The notes beneath the pieces were generated by a model that saw only the letters and a program-made list of their open reading frames with translations, was not told where the DNA came from and did not search any database. A DNA stretch of 64,000 nucleotides, from the NCBI GenBank assembly GCA_016870175.1, contig VGCG01000002.1, positions 1 to 64,000 of the forward strand, written 5' to 3'. This DNA comes from Alphaproteobacteria bacterium. Its GTDB lineage: Bacteria > Pseudomonadota > Alphaproteobacteria > Pelagibacterales > Pelagibacteraceae. Position numbers and translations under genes: made by a program. This document shows positions 47,344 to 56,259 of the stretch, in pieces (the first letter of the stretch is position 1; each line of letters opens with the position of its first letter).

Positions 47344-48600
47344 ATGCAAAAATACTCTGTTTTCAGCTTAATTAAAAATGCATTTTCCAACCATCAAAAT
47401 TGGGATTTAGCATGGAAAGATCCTACGCCAAAAAAACAATATGACGTGGTTATAATTGGAGGTGGAGGGCATGGTTTAGCTACAGCTTATTATCTTGCAA
47501 AAGAACATAAAATTACCAATGTTGCGATTATCGAAAAAGGTTGGATCGGTGGAGGTAATATTGGTCGTAATACCACAATTATAAGATCAAACTTTATGTT
47601 TGATGAAAATGCCGCCTTTAATGAATTCGGAATGAATTTATGGAGAAACATGTCTCAAGAATTAAATTTTAATGTGATGTTTTCTCCAAGAGGAATTATT
47701 AATTTAGCTCACTCAGATGCTCAAATGAATACCTACGCTCGTAGAGGAAATTCCATGAGATTAAACGGAATTGATGCAGTTTTATTAAACAGAGAAGAAG
47801 TTAAAAAAATGATTCCTATGGCTGATTTTTCAGACGATGTTAGATATCCAATCTTTGGCGGGTTAGCTCAACCAAGTGCAGGAACTGCTAGACATGATGC
47901 AGTAGCTTGGGGATATGCACGTCAAGCAGATTCAATGGGTGTTGATATAATTCAAAATTGTGAAGTAACTGGATTTGATGTATCAGCTGGAAAAATTAAT
48001 GGTGTCAGAACATCAAGAGGTGACATTAAAACTAAAAAAATTGGATTATGTGTTGCTGGTAGTACAAATATTTTAGCAGAAAAACTTAATATGACATTGC
48101 CTATAGAAGCACACGTTCTTCAAGCTTGCGTTTCTGAACCTGTTAAACCAATTCTAGATGGTGTAGTTACTTTTGGTGCTGGGCACTTTTACATAAGTCA
48201 GTCCGATAAAGGTGAAATGGTCATGGGTGGAGATTTAGACGGTTATAACAGTTATGCTCAAAAAGGTAATCTACCAACTATTCAACATGTTTTAACTGGA
48301 GGTGTTGCTTTGTTTCCTTTTCTAAGTAGACTAAAAATGCTTAGAACCTGGGGAGGAATTATGGACATGTCTATGGACGGATCTCCAATTATTGACAAAA
48401 CACATATCGATGGATTGTATTTAAATTGTGGATGGTGCTATGGTGGATTTAAATCAGTTCCTTCATCAGGTTGGACTTTTGCTCACACCATCGCTCAAAA
48501 TAGAGTTCATGAACTTAATTCAGGATATAGTCTTAGCAGATTTTCTAAAGGATATCTAATAGACGAAAAAGGACTTGGAACAAAAACCTGGATTTCTTAA
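47344..48600 (+). CDS. soxB: Sarcosine oxidase / N-methylglutamate dehydrogenase beta subunit
   Basis: The 418-aa protein has the FAD motif VVIIGGGGHGLATAYYL and, at residues 182-190, ARHDAVAWGYA, where His184 corresponds to the covalent FMN-binding His of heterotetrameric sarcosine oxidase. It starts a four-gene operon in the order B-D-A-G. The same order and families occur in N-methylglutamate dehydrogenase (MgdABCD). Given the nearby mgsABC and gmaS, either sarcosine or N-methylglutamate may be the substrate; the sequence I can read does not decide. Confidence 0.9.
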   Translation: MQKYSVFSLIKNAFSNHQNWDLAWKDPTPKKQYDVVIIGGGGHGLATAYYLAKEHKITNVAIIEKGWIGGGNIGRNTTIIRSNFMFDENAAFNEFGMNLWRNMSQELNFNVMFSPRGIINLAHSDAQMNTYARRGNSMRLNGIDAVLLNREEVKKMIPMADFSDDVRYPIFGGLAQPSAGTARHDAVAWGYARQADSMGVDIIQNCEVTGFDVSAGKINGVRTSRGDIKTKKIGLCVAGSTNILAEKLNMTLPIEAHVLQACVSEPVKPILDGVVTFGAGHFYISQSDKGEMVMGGDLDGYNSYAQKGNLPTIQHVLTGGVALFPFLSRLKMLRTWGGIMDMSMDGSPIIDKTHIDGLYLNCGWCYGGFKSVPSSGWTFAHTIAQNRVHELNSGYSLSRFSKGYLIDEKGLGTKTWIS

Positions 48601-48867
48601 ATGTTAAACATCAAATGCCCCTATTGTGGTGATAGAGCGCAAAAAGAATTTGCTTATGGTGGAGATGGAACAGTCAAAAGGCCTGAATTAAATAAAGAAG
48701 TCTCAGATAAGGAGTGGGATGATTTTGTTTATATGAGAAAAAGTTTAAGAGGTAAACATGTTGAGTTATGGCATCATATTTTTGGCTGTAGACAATGGTT
48801 TAGAGCGCAAAGGGATACAGCTACACATGAAATTTTTAAAACAGCTAAAATAAGTGAAGAAATTTAA
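48601..48867 (+). CDS. soxD: Sarcosine oxidase / N-methylglutamate dehydrogenase delta subunit
   Basis: The 88-aa protein is the small zinc-binding subunit. Ligand candidates are Cys6 and Cys9 (KCPYCGDRAQ), His59 and Cys63 (WHHIFGCRQWF). The family marks FAYGGDG and FRAQRDTATHEI are present. It starts directly at the base after the soxB stop and its stop overlaps soxA (TAATG). Confidence 0.94.
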   Translation: MLNIKCPYCGDRAQKEFAYGGDGTVKRPELNKEVSDKEWDDFVYMRKSLRGKHVELWHHIFGCRQWFRAQRDTATHEIFKTAKISEEI

Positions 48868-51863
48868 TGGCTCAAGAATTTAGATTAAAAAACGAGGGCC
48901 TTATTGATAGAAAAAAAGAAATAATTTTTTCTTTTAATGGAAAAAAATATTCAGGTTACCAAGGAGACACACTAGCCTCAGCTTTGCTTGCAAATGGGGT
49001 TCATTTAGTTGGTAGAAGTTTTAAATATCATAGACCAAGAGGTTTTTTTGGAGCAGGTGTAGACGAGCCAAATGCAAAATTACAAGTTACTATAAACGGA
49101 TATTCTGAACCTAATGTTAATGCTACAGAGATTGAACTAGTAAAAGGTTTGTCTGCAACTAGTCAAAATTGCTGGCCATCAGTTAATTTTGATGTTGGAG
49201 CAATAAATAATTTTTTAAATAGATTCTTTCCGGCCGGATTTTATTACAAAACTTTTATGTGGCCGAAAAGTTTTTGGTACAAAATTTACGAACCATTTAT
49301 AAGAAAAGCTGCTGGATTAGGAGTGGCTTCTGTTGAAAAAGATAATGAGAGGTACGAACACAAATATGAATATTGTGATTTATTAGTTGCAGGATCTGGT
49401 CCGGCAGGACTTTCAAGTGCCTATGCAGCTGCAAAAAATGGTGCCAGAGTTATATTAGCTGAAGACAAACCTAGATTTGGAGGTACTCTTCTAACTGACG
49501 ATGTAACGATTGATAATCTTTCAGGTAAAGATTGGGCAGATAAAATTATATCTGAGCTCAAAGAAATGCCAAATGTTATTGTAAAAAATAGATCTCAAGT
49601 TTTTGGATATTATGATCATAACATGACTGTTATGTTTGAAAGAATAGGAGATCATTTAGAACAAAAATCTAAATTCACTCCAAGACAAAGACTTTGGTAC
49701 ATTAGAGCAAAAGAAGTTTTATTGTCTACAGGTTCAATTGAAAGACCTATAGTCTTTGGTAATAATGATACACCAGGTATATTTTTATCAGCAGCAGCAA
49801 AAGAATATATTAAAGTATATGGAGTACTGGTTGGAAAAAAACCAGTTATTTTTACAAATAACGATAGTGCTTACGAAACAGCTTTAGAGTTTAAAAAAAA
49901 TGGAGTCAATCCAATTATTTTAGATTCTAGAGAGGAACAGAATTCTCAATTAGTTCAAGATGTTAAAAATCAAAACATAAAGATTAAATTTTCTCATGCA
50001 ATTATAGCTGCAAATGGTTATAAAAAAGTAAATTCAGTTTTAGCAGGTAAGCTTACTAAAGATAAAACAGATTATGAAAAAACTGAAATAATTGAATGTG
50101 ACTGTGTGTGTGTATCAGGTTTTTGGACACCTACAGTTCATTTAGCTTCTCAGTCGGGTAATAAACTAAGCTACAACGACAAAATTGATGCTTTTGTTCC
50201 AGATAAATCTAAACAAAGTGAAAAATCAATTGGAGCTGCAAATGGAACTTTTACTTTAAAAGAAACTATAGAGAATGGTTTTAAAATTGGATCTGAAACC
50301 TCTAATAAAATAACCAAAAAAAATAATCCAATAAAGATTCCAAAATCAAATGAATTAAATCATAGTCCCCATGATAAATTTTGGTGCGCTCCATTGCCTA
50401 AAGGTAAAAACTATAAAAGATTTGTCGACTTTCAAAATGATGTTGCAGTTTCAGATATAGAGATTGCTTTAAAAGAAGGATACAGATCAATAGAACATGT
50501 CAAGAGATATACCACTTTAGGCATGGCAACTGATCAAGGACGGACCAGTAATTTAAATGGTTTGCAATTAGTTGCCAACATAGAAAAAAAAATTATCCCC
50601 CAAGTAGGTCATACAACCTTTAGACCACCTTTTACCCCAATAACTATAGGAGCAATAGTTGGAAGAGAAATAGGAAAAGAATATATGCCTACAAGAAAAA
50701 CACCAATGCACGATTGGCATGAAAAAAATAATGCAGTTTTTGTTGATGCTGGTGCGTGGAAAAGACCAAGATATTATAAACAAGGAAACGAAACACTGTC
50801 TGAAGCTTCAAGAAGAGAAGCCAAAAATGTTAGAGACCACGTTGGGATATGTGATGTGACAACATTAGGTAAGATTGACATTAAAGGCCCTGATGCCGCT
50901 GAATTGTTAAATAGAGTTTATACTAACGCTTGGTTAAAACTACCCGTAGGCAAAGCTAGATACGGTGTCATGTTGAGAGAGGATGGAATTGTAATGGATG
51001 ATGGCACAACAACAAGAATTTCAGAAAACCATTTTCATATGACTACTACCACTCTTCAAGCAGCAAATGTTTTATCGCACTTAGAATATTATTTACAAGT
51101 TATTTGGCCAGAGTTAAACGTTAATGTAGTTTCGACAACAGAGCAGTGGGCAGGATTATCATTAGCAGGACCTAAATCTAGAGATGTTCTAGCTAAATTA
51201 TTTCCAGACCTTAATGTTAGCAATGATGCATTACCATTTATGGGGTATATTGAAGGAAATTTATTCGGCGTAGAAGCTAGAATCTTTAGAATTTCATTTT
51301 CTGGTGAACTGGCTTTTGAGATTAATGTTAAATCAGATCATGGAATATTCATGTGGGAAAAAACTATGGAAATGGGTAAAGAATTCAACATTCAGCCTTA
51401 TGGAACAGAGGCATTATCGACTTTAAGAATTGAAATGGGTCATGTTGCAGGTCCAGAATTAGATGGTAGAACTATTCCTTACGATTTGTCTTTAGAAGGT
51501 CTCATATCAAATAATAAAGATTTTATCGGAAAAAGATCTTTAAGAAGAGAAGCTTTTAAAAGCGACAGTAGACAAAAAATCGTTGGGTTAATTCCTGTGG
51601 ATAAAAAATCCAGTATTCCAGAGGGATCACATTTAGTTGAAAATAAAGATGCAAAACTTCCAAACCCGAAAATTGGATATGTCTCATCTTCGTGCTGGAG
51701 TGTTGAAAATAACAATCCATTTTCTTTAGGTATACTAAAAAATGGAAAAAATATGATTGGCAAAAAACTTTTTGCTCTCTCTCCGTTAAAAAATAAAGCT
51801 ATAGAGGTTGAGGTAATTTCATCCCATTACGTTGATCATGAGGGAAAAAGAGTGAGATCGTGA
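48867..51863 (+). CDS. soxA: Sarcosine oxidase / N-methylglutamate dehydrogenase alpha subunit
   Basis: The 998-aa protein has the expected domain order: an N-terminal ferredoxin-like segment (FNGKKYSGYQGDTLASALLANG), an NAD/FAD-type domain (LLVAGSGPAGLSSAYAAAK), and a C-terminal GCV_T folate-binding domain (about 600-990; VRDHVGICDVTTLGKIDIKG, SFSGELAFEINV). The enzyme passes the methyl-derived carbon to THF as methylene-THF. Length matches SoxA (about 970-1000 aa). The stop overlaps the GTG of soxG. Confidence 0.94.
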   Translation: MAQEFRLKNEGLIDRKKEIIFSFNGKKYSGYQGDTLASALLANGVHLVGRSFKYHRPRGFFGAGVDEPNAKLQVTINGYSEPNVNATEIELVKGLSATSQNCWPSVNFDVGAINNFLNRFFPAGFYYKTFMWPKSFWYKIYEPFIRKAAGLGVASVEKDNERYEHKYEYCDLLVAGSGPAGLSSAYAAAKNGARVILAEDKPRFGGTLLTDDVTIDNLSGKDWADKIISELKEMPNVIVKNRSQVFGYYDHNMTVMFERIGDHLEQKSKFTPRQRLWYIRAKEVLLSTGSIERPIVFGNNDTPGIFLSAAAKEYIKVYGVLVGKKPVIFTNNDSAYETALEFKKNGVNPIILDSREEQNSQLVQDVKNQNIKIKFSHAIIAANGYKKVNSVLAGKLTKDKTDYEKTEIIECDCVCVSGFWTPTVHLASQSGNKLSYNDKIDAFVPDKSKQSEKSIGAANGTFTLKETIENGFKIGSETSNKITKKNNPIKIPKSNELNHSPHDKFWCAPLPKGKNYKRFVDFQNDVAVSDIEIALKEGYRSIEHVKRYTTLGMATDQGRTSNLNGLQLVANIEKKIIPQVGHTTFRPPFTPITIGAIVGREIGKEYMPTRKTPMHDWHEKNNAVFVDAGAWKRPRYYKQGNETLSEASRREAKNVRDHVGICDVTTLGKIDIKGPDAAELLNRVYTNAWLKLPVGKARYGVMLREDGIVMDDGTTTRISENHFHMTTTTLQAANVLSHLEYYLQVIWPELNVNVVSTTEQWAGLSLAGPKSRDVLAKLFPDLNVSNDALPFMGYIEGNLFGVEARIFRISFSGELAFEINVKSDHGIFMWEKTMEMGKEFNIQPYGTEALSTLRIEMGHVAGPELDGRTIPYDLSLEGLISNNKDFIGKRSLRREAFKSDSRQKIVGLIPVDKKSSIPEGSHLVENKDAKLPNPKIGYVSSSCWSVENNNPFSLGILKNGKNMIGKKLFALSPLKNKAIEVEVISSHYVDHEGKRVRS

Positions 51864-52444
51864 AAACTTTTTCTTCGTTATTCAATATTCATAAAAAGGG
51901 GAAATTTGGTGATTTTGAAAATAAAAATGAAAAAAACCTTTTAAAAATTAGAGAATTATCAAGCCTTTTAATTTTTCAATTTGTAAAATTTAAGAGCTCA
52001 AATTTTGAAGTTAAAAAAATCAAAATTGATAATCTAAGTTTACCCAACTCACTCAAATCTTCTTCAAATTCATCAACAAGAATTTTGTGGATGGGGCCAG
52101 ATAATTGGCTTGTTATTTCATCAAACTTAAATTTATTAAAACAAGAAGAAAAAAAGTTTGATGACAAAAACTTTGCATTAACAGATATTTCACATTCAAG
52201 AACTATTATTGAAATTGAGGGAAATTTAACTCAAGAAGTTATTAAAAAAGGATGTCCGTTAGATATTAATGATCTAAAACAAGGAGATTGTGCTAATTCA
52301 GTGTATAATGGAATGTCAATTGTGATCGATTTTATTTCAGACGACCCAAAAAAAGTAAGAATTTTTAGTTTGCGAAGTTTTGGTGAGTCTTTGTATCATT
52401 CAATTACTGACGCTTGTTTAGAATATGGTTATATTGGAGATTAA
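51860..52444 (+). CDS. soxG: Sarcosine oxidase / N-methylglutamate dehydrogenase gamma subunit
   Basis: The 194-aa protein is the GcvT-like gamma subunit. It is recognisable by LWMGPDNWLVIS, FALTDISHSRTIIEIEG, IKKGCPLDIND and the C-terminal FGESLYHSITDACLEYG. The start is GTG, in a GTGA overlap with the soxA stop. It ends the sox operon and converges with the racemase gene. Confidence 0.9.
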   Translation: MKTFSSLFNIHKKGKFGDFENKNEKNLLKIRELSSLLIFQFVKFKSSNFEVKKIKIDNLSLPNSLKSSSNSSTRILWMGPDNWLVISSNLNLLKQEEKKFDDKNFALTDISHSRTIIEIEGNLTQEVIKKGCPLDINDLKQGDCANSVYNGMSIVIDFISDDPKKVRIFSLRSFGESLYHSITDACLEYGYIGD

Positions 52445-52524
52445 ATTATAATCGCAAGTTTTAATATAAACTACAAATATTGCTTTAAAAATATTTTATT
52501 ATAAAAATTAATTAAATTTTTTTG

Positions 52525-53268
52525 TTATTTATATTTAGCCATTGTGCTAATGGCCAAGATTAAATTTGGATCAATAAATAATTTTGAAGATCTTGACTCA
52601 TTATAGGATTTAAAGGCAAAAATTGCGATTGGTAATTCTGTGCAGCCTAAAATAATTTTTGAGCATTTTTTTTTAATTAAGTAATTTACGGCTGGCTGGA
52701 TATTGAGTGCGGCAGCTCTAACATCGCCCATTTTTACATTTATTATTGCTTTATTAACATTTTGTTTTTGAATTTTATCGGTTGTCGTAACTATATTGTA
52801 ATCTTTATCAAAAAAATTGTTATAAATGCGTGTTTTTAAAGTACCCTCAGTTGCTAACAAGCCAATGGTAGAATTTTTTTTTACTTTTTTTTTCATAAAT
52901 TTAAATACCTCTTCAGGCATGTTTAAAATGGGAATATTGATTTTCTTTTGTAAATCATCATACCAATAATGAGCTGTATTGCATGGAATGACGATAAATT
53001 TACAATTATTTTTTTGAAGCAATCTGCAACCTTTAAGCAAACTTTTTAAAACTTTATTATATTTTTTATCGCTTGTACTATTATTAGATTTATTAGATAG
53101 ATGAGCAGTTTGAATTCCAATAGACTCAGGTCTGCCAGGTATATTGGATTTATTATAAAGAATAAACAAAGGGTAATCTTGATCAAGTTTTCCTCTATTC
53201 AAATAAGTTAACTTGTTGCAGAAATCTAGTCCTGCCTGAGTACCCATGCCTCCAAGGATGCCTATCAT
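52525..53268 (-). CDS. Aspartate/glutamate racemase family protein
   Basis: The 247-aa protein has the family N-terminus MIGILGGMGTQAGLDF, the first catalytic Cys region VIPCNTAHYWYDDLQ and the second LGCTELPIAIF. Both Cys residues for two-base racemisation are present. It is more like aspartate racemase than MurI. Members also act on other small dicarboxylates or hydantoins, so substrate is uncertain. It lies 21 bp from the cupin start side and may be co-transcribed with it. Confidence 0.85.
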   Translation of the reverse strand: MIGILGGMGTQAGLDFCNKLTYLNRGKLDQDYPLFILYNKSNIPGRPESIGIQTAHLSNKSNNSTSDKKYNKVLKSLLKGCRLLQKNNCKFIVIPCNTAHYWYDDLQKKINIPILNMPEEVFKFMKKKVKKNSTIGLLATEGTLKTRIYNNFFDKDYNIVTTTDKIQKQNVNKAIINVKMGDVRAAALNIQPAVNYLIKKKCSKIILGCTELPIAIFAFKSYNESRSSKLFIDPNLILAISTMAKYK

Positions 53269-53289
53269 AATGATTTTAATGTTTATAAA

Positions 53290-53637
53290 TTATATTGATT
53301 TGTTGATACCTCTCATAAAAACTAAAATCAAACAACCTTTTCTTGAATATGAAAAGTGTTTTGTTCCAGGTTTAAAGGTAACAAAATCTCCTTTTTTAAA
53401 AATTTTTCCATCTTGATCCTGAAGTTGACCTTTCAGCATATAAAATTCTTCATATCCAGTATGTCTGTGCCGAAGGCTTTTAGTACCAGGTTCCATTTTT
53501 AAAACATAAGTTCCAAATCCACCATTTTTTTTATTATAACTAATTTTATACCAACTCATGCCAGGTATTTTTATGTTATAATTATCAAATGGTTTAAATT
53601 TGACCTCATTGATATTTATGATCTTTCTATTGTTCAT
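53290..53637 (-). CDS. Cupin-domain protein
   Basis: I chose the ATG at 53637 (MNNRKIININEVKF); an upstream ATG at 53691 would add 18 hydrophobic, Asn/Tyr-rich residues that do not look like a real N-terminus. The 115-aa protein has a full cupin pattern: SLRHRHTGYEEFYMLKG (His, His, Glu metal ligands) and FKPGTKHFSYS (second-motif His). It is a small metal-binding jelly roll of unknown substrate, upstream of the racemase gene on the same strand. Confidence 0.78.
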   Translation of the reverse strand: MNNRKIININEVKFKPFDNYNIKIPGMSWYKISYNKKNGGFGTYVLKMEPGTKSLRHRHTGYEEFYMLKGQLQDQDGKIFKKGDFVTFKPGTKHFSYSRKGCLILVFMRGINKSI

Positions 53638-53742
53638 ATAAATAAAATAATAATAATTAAGGATTATAAAAAGATTATTATTGTTTGCCAACCGAGAAAA
53701 GTTGCAAATTTAATGTGTTTTGAGTTTTTTTTACAATTAGTA

Positions 53743-53794
53743 TGTTGGCTATAAATATTTAAGTTCTAAAAAAGAACTACTTTTATAGCCAACA
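53743..53794 (-). other. Strong two-part hairpin downstream of the cold-shock gene
   Basis: A perfect 13-bp outer stem (53743-53755 with 53782-53794, arms tgttggctataaa and tttatagccaaca) encloses an inner 6-bp stem (agttct 53762-53767 with agaact 53773-53778). It begins 16 nt after the cspA stop on the minus strand. There is no T tract after it on either strand, so it is not a standard intrinsic terminator. It could block 3' exonucleases, end transcription in both directions, or be a small structured RNA. Confidence 0.6.
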
Positions 53795-53809
53795 AATATT
53801 TTATGAAAT

Positions 53810-54016
53810 TTAAGCGGTTTTTAAGTTAACTGCGCTAGGACCTTTTGGACCATCTTGAACGTCGAAAGTCAAAGCTTGACCCTCATTTAAACCATTCAAA
53901 CCAGCATCTCTAACTGCTGACACATGTACGAACACATCTTTTTGTTTATCTTCTCTTTCAATAAATCCAAAACCTTTGGTTGGATTAAACCATTTTACTT
54001 TTCCTTGTAGACTCAT
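53810..54016 (-). CDS. cspA: Cold-shock protein (CspA family)
   Basis: This 68-aa OB-fold nucleic-acid chaperone has RNP1 KGFGFI and RNP2 VFVHVSA, with [11 protein letters not shown] at the N-terminus. It melts RNA structures and often has roles at normal temperature. It is transcribed alone, with a long leader (114 bp to the next gene) containing an inverted repeat, and a strong hairpin after the stop. Confidence 0.96.
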   Translation of the reverse strand: MSLQGKVKWFNPTKGFGFIEREDKQKDVFVHVSAVRDAGLNGLNEGQALTFDVQDGPKGPSAVNLKTA

Positions 54017-54048
54017 ATTTATTTTCTTACTTTTTGTTATATTAATTT

Positions 54049-54068
54049 ATTACTTATAATTAAGTAAT
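54049..54068 (-). promoter_or_regulatory. Inverted repeat in the cspA leader
   Basis: A 7-bp perfect inverted repeat (attactt / aagtaat, 6-nt spacer) lies 33 bp upstream of the cspA start. It may be an operator or a 5'-UTR hairpin. A TTGACA box on the minus strand at 54098-54103 is a possible -35, although no good -10 follows at normal spacing. Confidence 0.3.
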
Positions 54069-54130
54069 TTCGATGTTGTTTAGATTTTTATTAGATTTGT
54101 CAACTAAATTTATAAATGATGTTTATTTAA

Positions 54131-54601
54131 CTATTTAAAATGATCTATTAGCTTTGATAAATATACTGAATTTATATCCTCCTTATAATGAGCAAATGGT
54201 TCGCATGGCTCGAAGCCGAACTGATTAAATAATTTACGAGCGGGTTTAAAAAAATCACTGGCCCCAGTTTCAATACTAATTCTTTTAATTCCAAGTTTTT
54301 TTGCCTCAGAGATTAGATATTCAATGACTTTTTTGCCGTTACCTTTCTTTCTAAATTTATCATGTACTCTTATAGACTTAAATTCACCATGTCCATCCTC
54401 TAAAAACTTTAAGGCCCCACATCCAATTAAAGTATCGTTTTCCCACAAACTCCAAAATTTAATTGAAGGTACTTTTAACCCTGGAACATCTAGTACATGA
54501 GCGCTTCCTTCTGGTGAAGCCGCTCTCAATTCAATGAAATGTTTTTTAAGTAGTTCATAAACTTCTGGGTGATCGAAATTACCCTCAATAGATTTTAGCA
54601 T
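54131..54601 (-). CDS. GNAT-family acetyltransferase
   Basis: The 156-aa protein has the acetyl-CoA binding motif A region (IRVHDKFRKKGNGKKVIEYLI) and the usual beta strand KRISIETGAS with FNQFGFEPCEPF. It resembles the YjgM/PhnO-like group acting on small molecules. It starts directly where purK ends (1-bp spacing), so it is probably co-transcribed with purK-purE. Substrate unknown. Confidence 0.82.
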   Translation of the reverse strand: MLKSIEGNFDHPEVYELLKKHFIELRAASPEGSAHVLDVPGLKVPSIKFWSLWENDTLIGCGALKFLEDGHGEFKSIRVHDKFRKKGNGKKVIEYLISEAKKLGIKRISIETGASDFFKPARKLFNQFGFEPCEPFAHYKEDINSVYLSKLIDHFK

Positions 54602-55648
54602 TTACACTAGTGTTGTAAGATGACCCATTTTTCTTTTTTGTTTAACTTCTTTTTTTAGATAGTCAAATAAAAATTGATTTTTATCTAGTTTAATTTCTTT
54701 TCGGTAAGGAAGTATTTGACTGCCAATCAGATTAATCATTTTTGCATTTGATAATTTTTTTATTGGAATTTTGTCTAATCCACATACTGCTCTTATATGA
54801 TTTTCAAATTGACTTACATTGTAAGCATTTATTGTTAAGTGACCTGAATTATGGACTCGAGGCGCTACTTCGTTAACGTATAAGTTTTCGTTTCTATCGA
54901 TAAAAAATTCAACACACATGGTTCCAATATATTTAAGTTCCTCAGCAATTGTTATTGCCCATTCTTTTGATTGATTAAATATTTTATTACTTATTTCAGC
55001 GGGTATTTTAGAATATTTCAATATTTGATCTTCATGTATATTTTCTATTGGTTCATATATTTCGTAATTATTTTTACTAAACCTAGTTATAATGATAGAA
55101 ATTTCTTTTTTGAGTTTTACTAATTTTTCCAAAATATACCCTCGAGAAAAATCTAAATTTAGTGAATTTAGTTCATCAACAGATTTTATTAGATGTTGAC
55201 CTTTTCCATCGTAACCTAAAGTTGTTGTTTTTAACATTCCAGGCAAAAAATCAATAAGAAGTTCAAAGTCTGATTGTTTTTCTACAGCTACATATCTAGT
55301 AGTTCTAATATTTAAATTATTAATAAAATCCTTTTCAGCTAATCTGTGTTGTATTATCCTGTTTACTGAAGGTTTAGGCAATACTGGCTTCAATTCATTC
55401 ATCTGTTTAAGAGTTTCATAAGGAATATTTTCAAATTCAAAAGTAATAAAATCAACCTTGTTTGCAAATTCAATAATCTTTTCCTTGTTATTATAAGTAG
55501 CGTAAATGAATTCATCGCAAAAGTTTTGTGCTGGTGCGTCGTTGTCATCGGAAAATATAACTGTTTTAATCTTAATTTTTTTTGCAGCTGCAGCGAGCAT
55601 ACTACCTAACTGACCACCACCAATAATACCTAGGCCAATTTCTGACAT
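54602..55648 (-). CDS. purK: N5-carboxyaminoimidazole ribonucleotide synthase
   Basis: PurK carboxylates AIR with ATP and bicarbonate in purine synthesis. The 348-aa ATP-grasp protein has GIIGGGQLGSMLAAA, FITFEFENIP, TLGYDGKGQ, and EVAPRVHNSGHLTINA. It follows purE by 3 bp. Confidence 0.96.
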   Translation of the reverse strand: MSEIGLGIIGGGQLGSMLAAAAKKIKIKTVIFSDDNDAPAQNFCDEFIYATYNNKEKIIEFANKVDFITFEFENIPYETLKQMNELKPVLPKPSVNRIIQHRLAEKDFINNLNIRTTRYVAVEKQSDFELLIDFLPGMLKTTTLGYDGKGQHLIKSVDELNSLNLDFSRGYILEKLVKLKKEISIIITRFSKNNYEIYEPIENIHEDQILKYSKIPAEISNKIFNQSKEWAITIAEELKYIGTMCVEFFIDRNENLYVNEVAPRVHNSGHLTINAYNVSQFENHIRAVCGLDKIPIKKLSNAKMINLIGSQILPYRKEIKLDKNQFLFDYLKKEVKQKRKMGHLTTLV

Positions 55649-55651
55649 TAT

Positions 55652-56143
55652 TTATTTAGGACTCTTTTTAACAGATTGAGTCTGGGTTAATCTCCATTTT
55701 TTGAGATTTTTTTTAACTAAACTGTTATTGTTTCCAATTATTGACGCCGCCAGTAGTGCTGCATTTATTGCGCCATCATCACCAATTGCTAAAGTTCCTA
55801 CTGGAATACCCTTGGGCATTTGAGCAATAGACAGTAAGCTATCTAAACCTTTTAATTTTTTTGTTTCTATCGGTACACCCAAGACTGGTACGCTCGTTAT
55901 AGCAGAAATCATGCCGGGCAAATGTGCAGAACCTCCAGCTCCAGCAATAATCACCCCGATATTGTTTTTTTCGGCGACTGATGCATATTCATACATTCTT
56001 TTTGGTGTGCGATGAGCTGATATGATTTTGGTTTCAAAATCTACACCAATTTTTTTTAAAGTTTTTTCCGCTAAAACCATAGTTTTATAGTCAGATTGAC
56101 TACCCATTACTATTGAAACTTTTAAATGTTTATTTTTTTTCAT
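55652..56143 (-). CDS. purE: N5-carboxyaminoimidazole ribonucleotide mutase
   Basis: PurE moves the carboxyl group from N5-CAIR to give CAIR. The 163-aa class I protein has MGSQSDYKTM, SAHRTPKRMYEY with the catalytic His, AGAGGSAHLPGM and GVPIETKKLKGLDSLLS. It is the first gene of the purE-purK-GNAT run. Confidence 0.97.
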   Translation of the reverse strand: MKKNKHLKVSIVMGSQSDYKTMVLAEKTLKKIGVDFETKIISAHRTPKRMYEYASVAEKNNIGVIIAGAGGSAHLPGMISAITSVPVLGVPIETKKLKGLDSLLSIAQMPKGIPVGTLAIGDDGAINAALLAASIIGNNNSLVKKNLKKWRLTQTQSVKKSPK

Positions 56144-56259
56144 GAAAAACTAAAGTTAATTCTTTATTTCAAAATTGATATAAGATTTCAATATAATTAA
56201 TAAAATAATATTTTTTAAAATTATAAATTTTAGCAAATTTCTTTAATTATTTTTTTCGT

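Noticed and set aside
52500-52522. AT-rich hairpin (aaaaatt...aattttt) between soxG and the racemase gene as a bidirectional terminator.
   Set aside because: The stem is made only of A-T pairs and such sequences are frequent by chance here.
53638-53691. Upstream start for the cupin gene giving 18 extra residues.
   Set aside because: The added residues are Asn/Tyr/Ile-rich and look like translated AT-rich leader; the family N-terminus fits the ATG at 53637.
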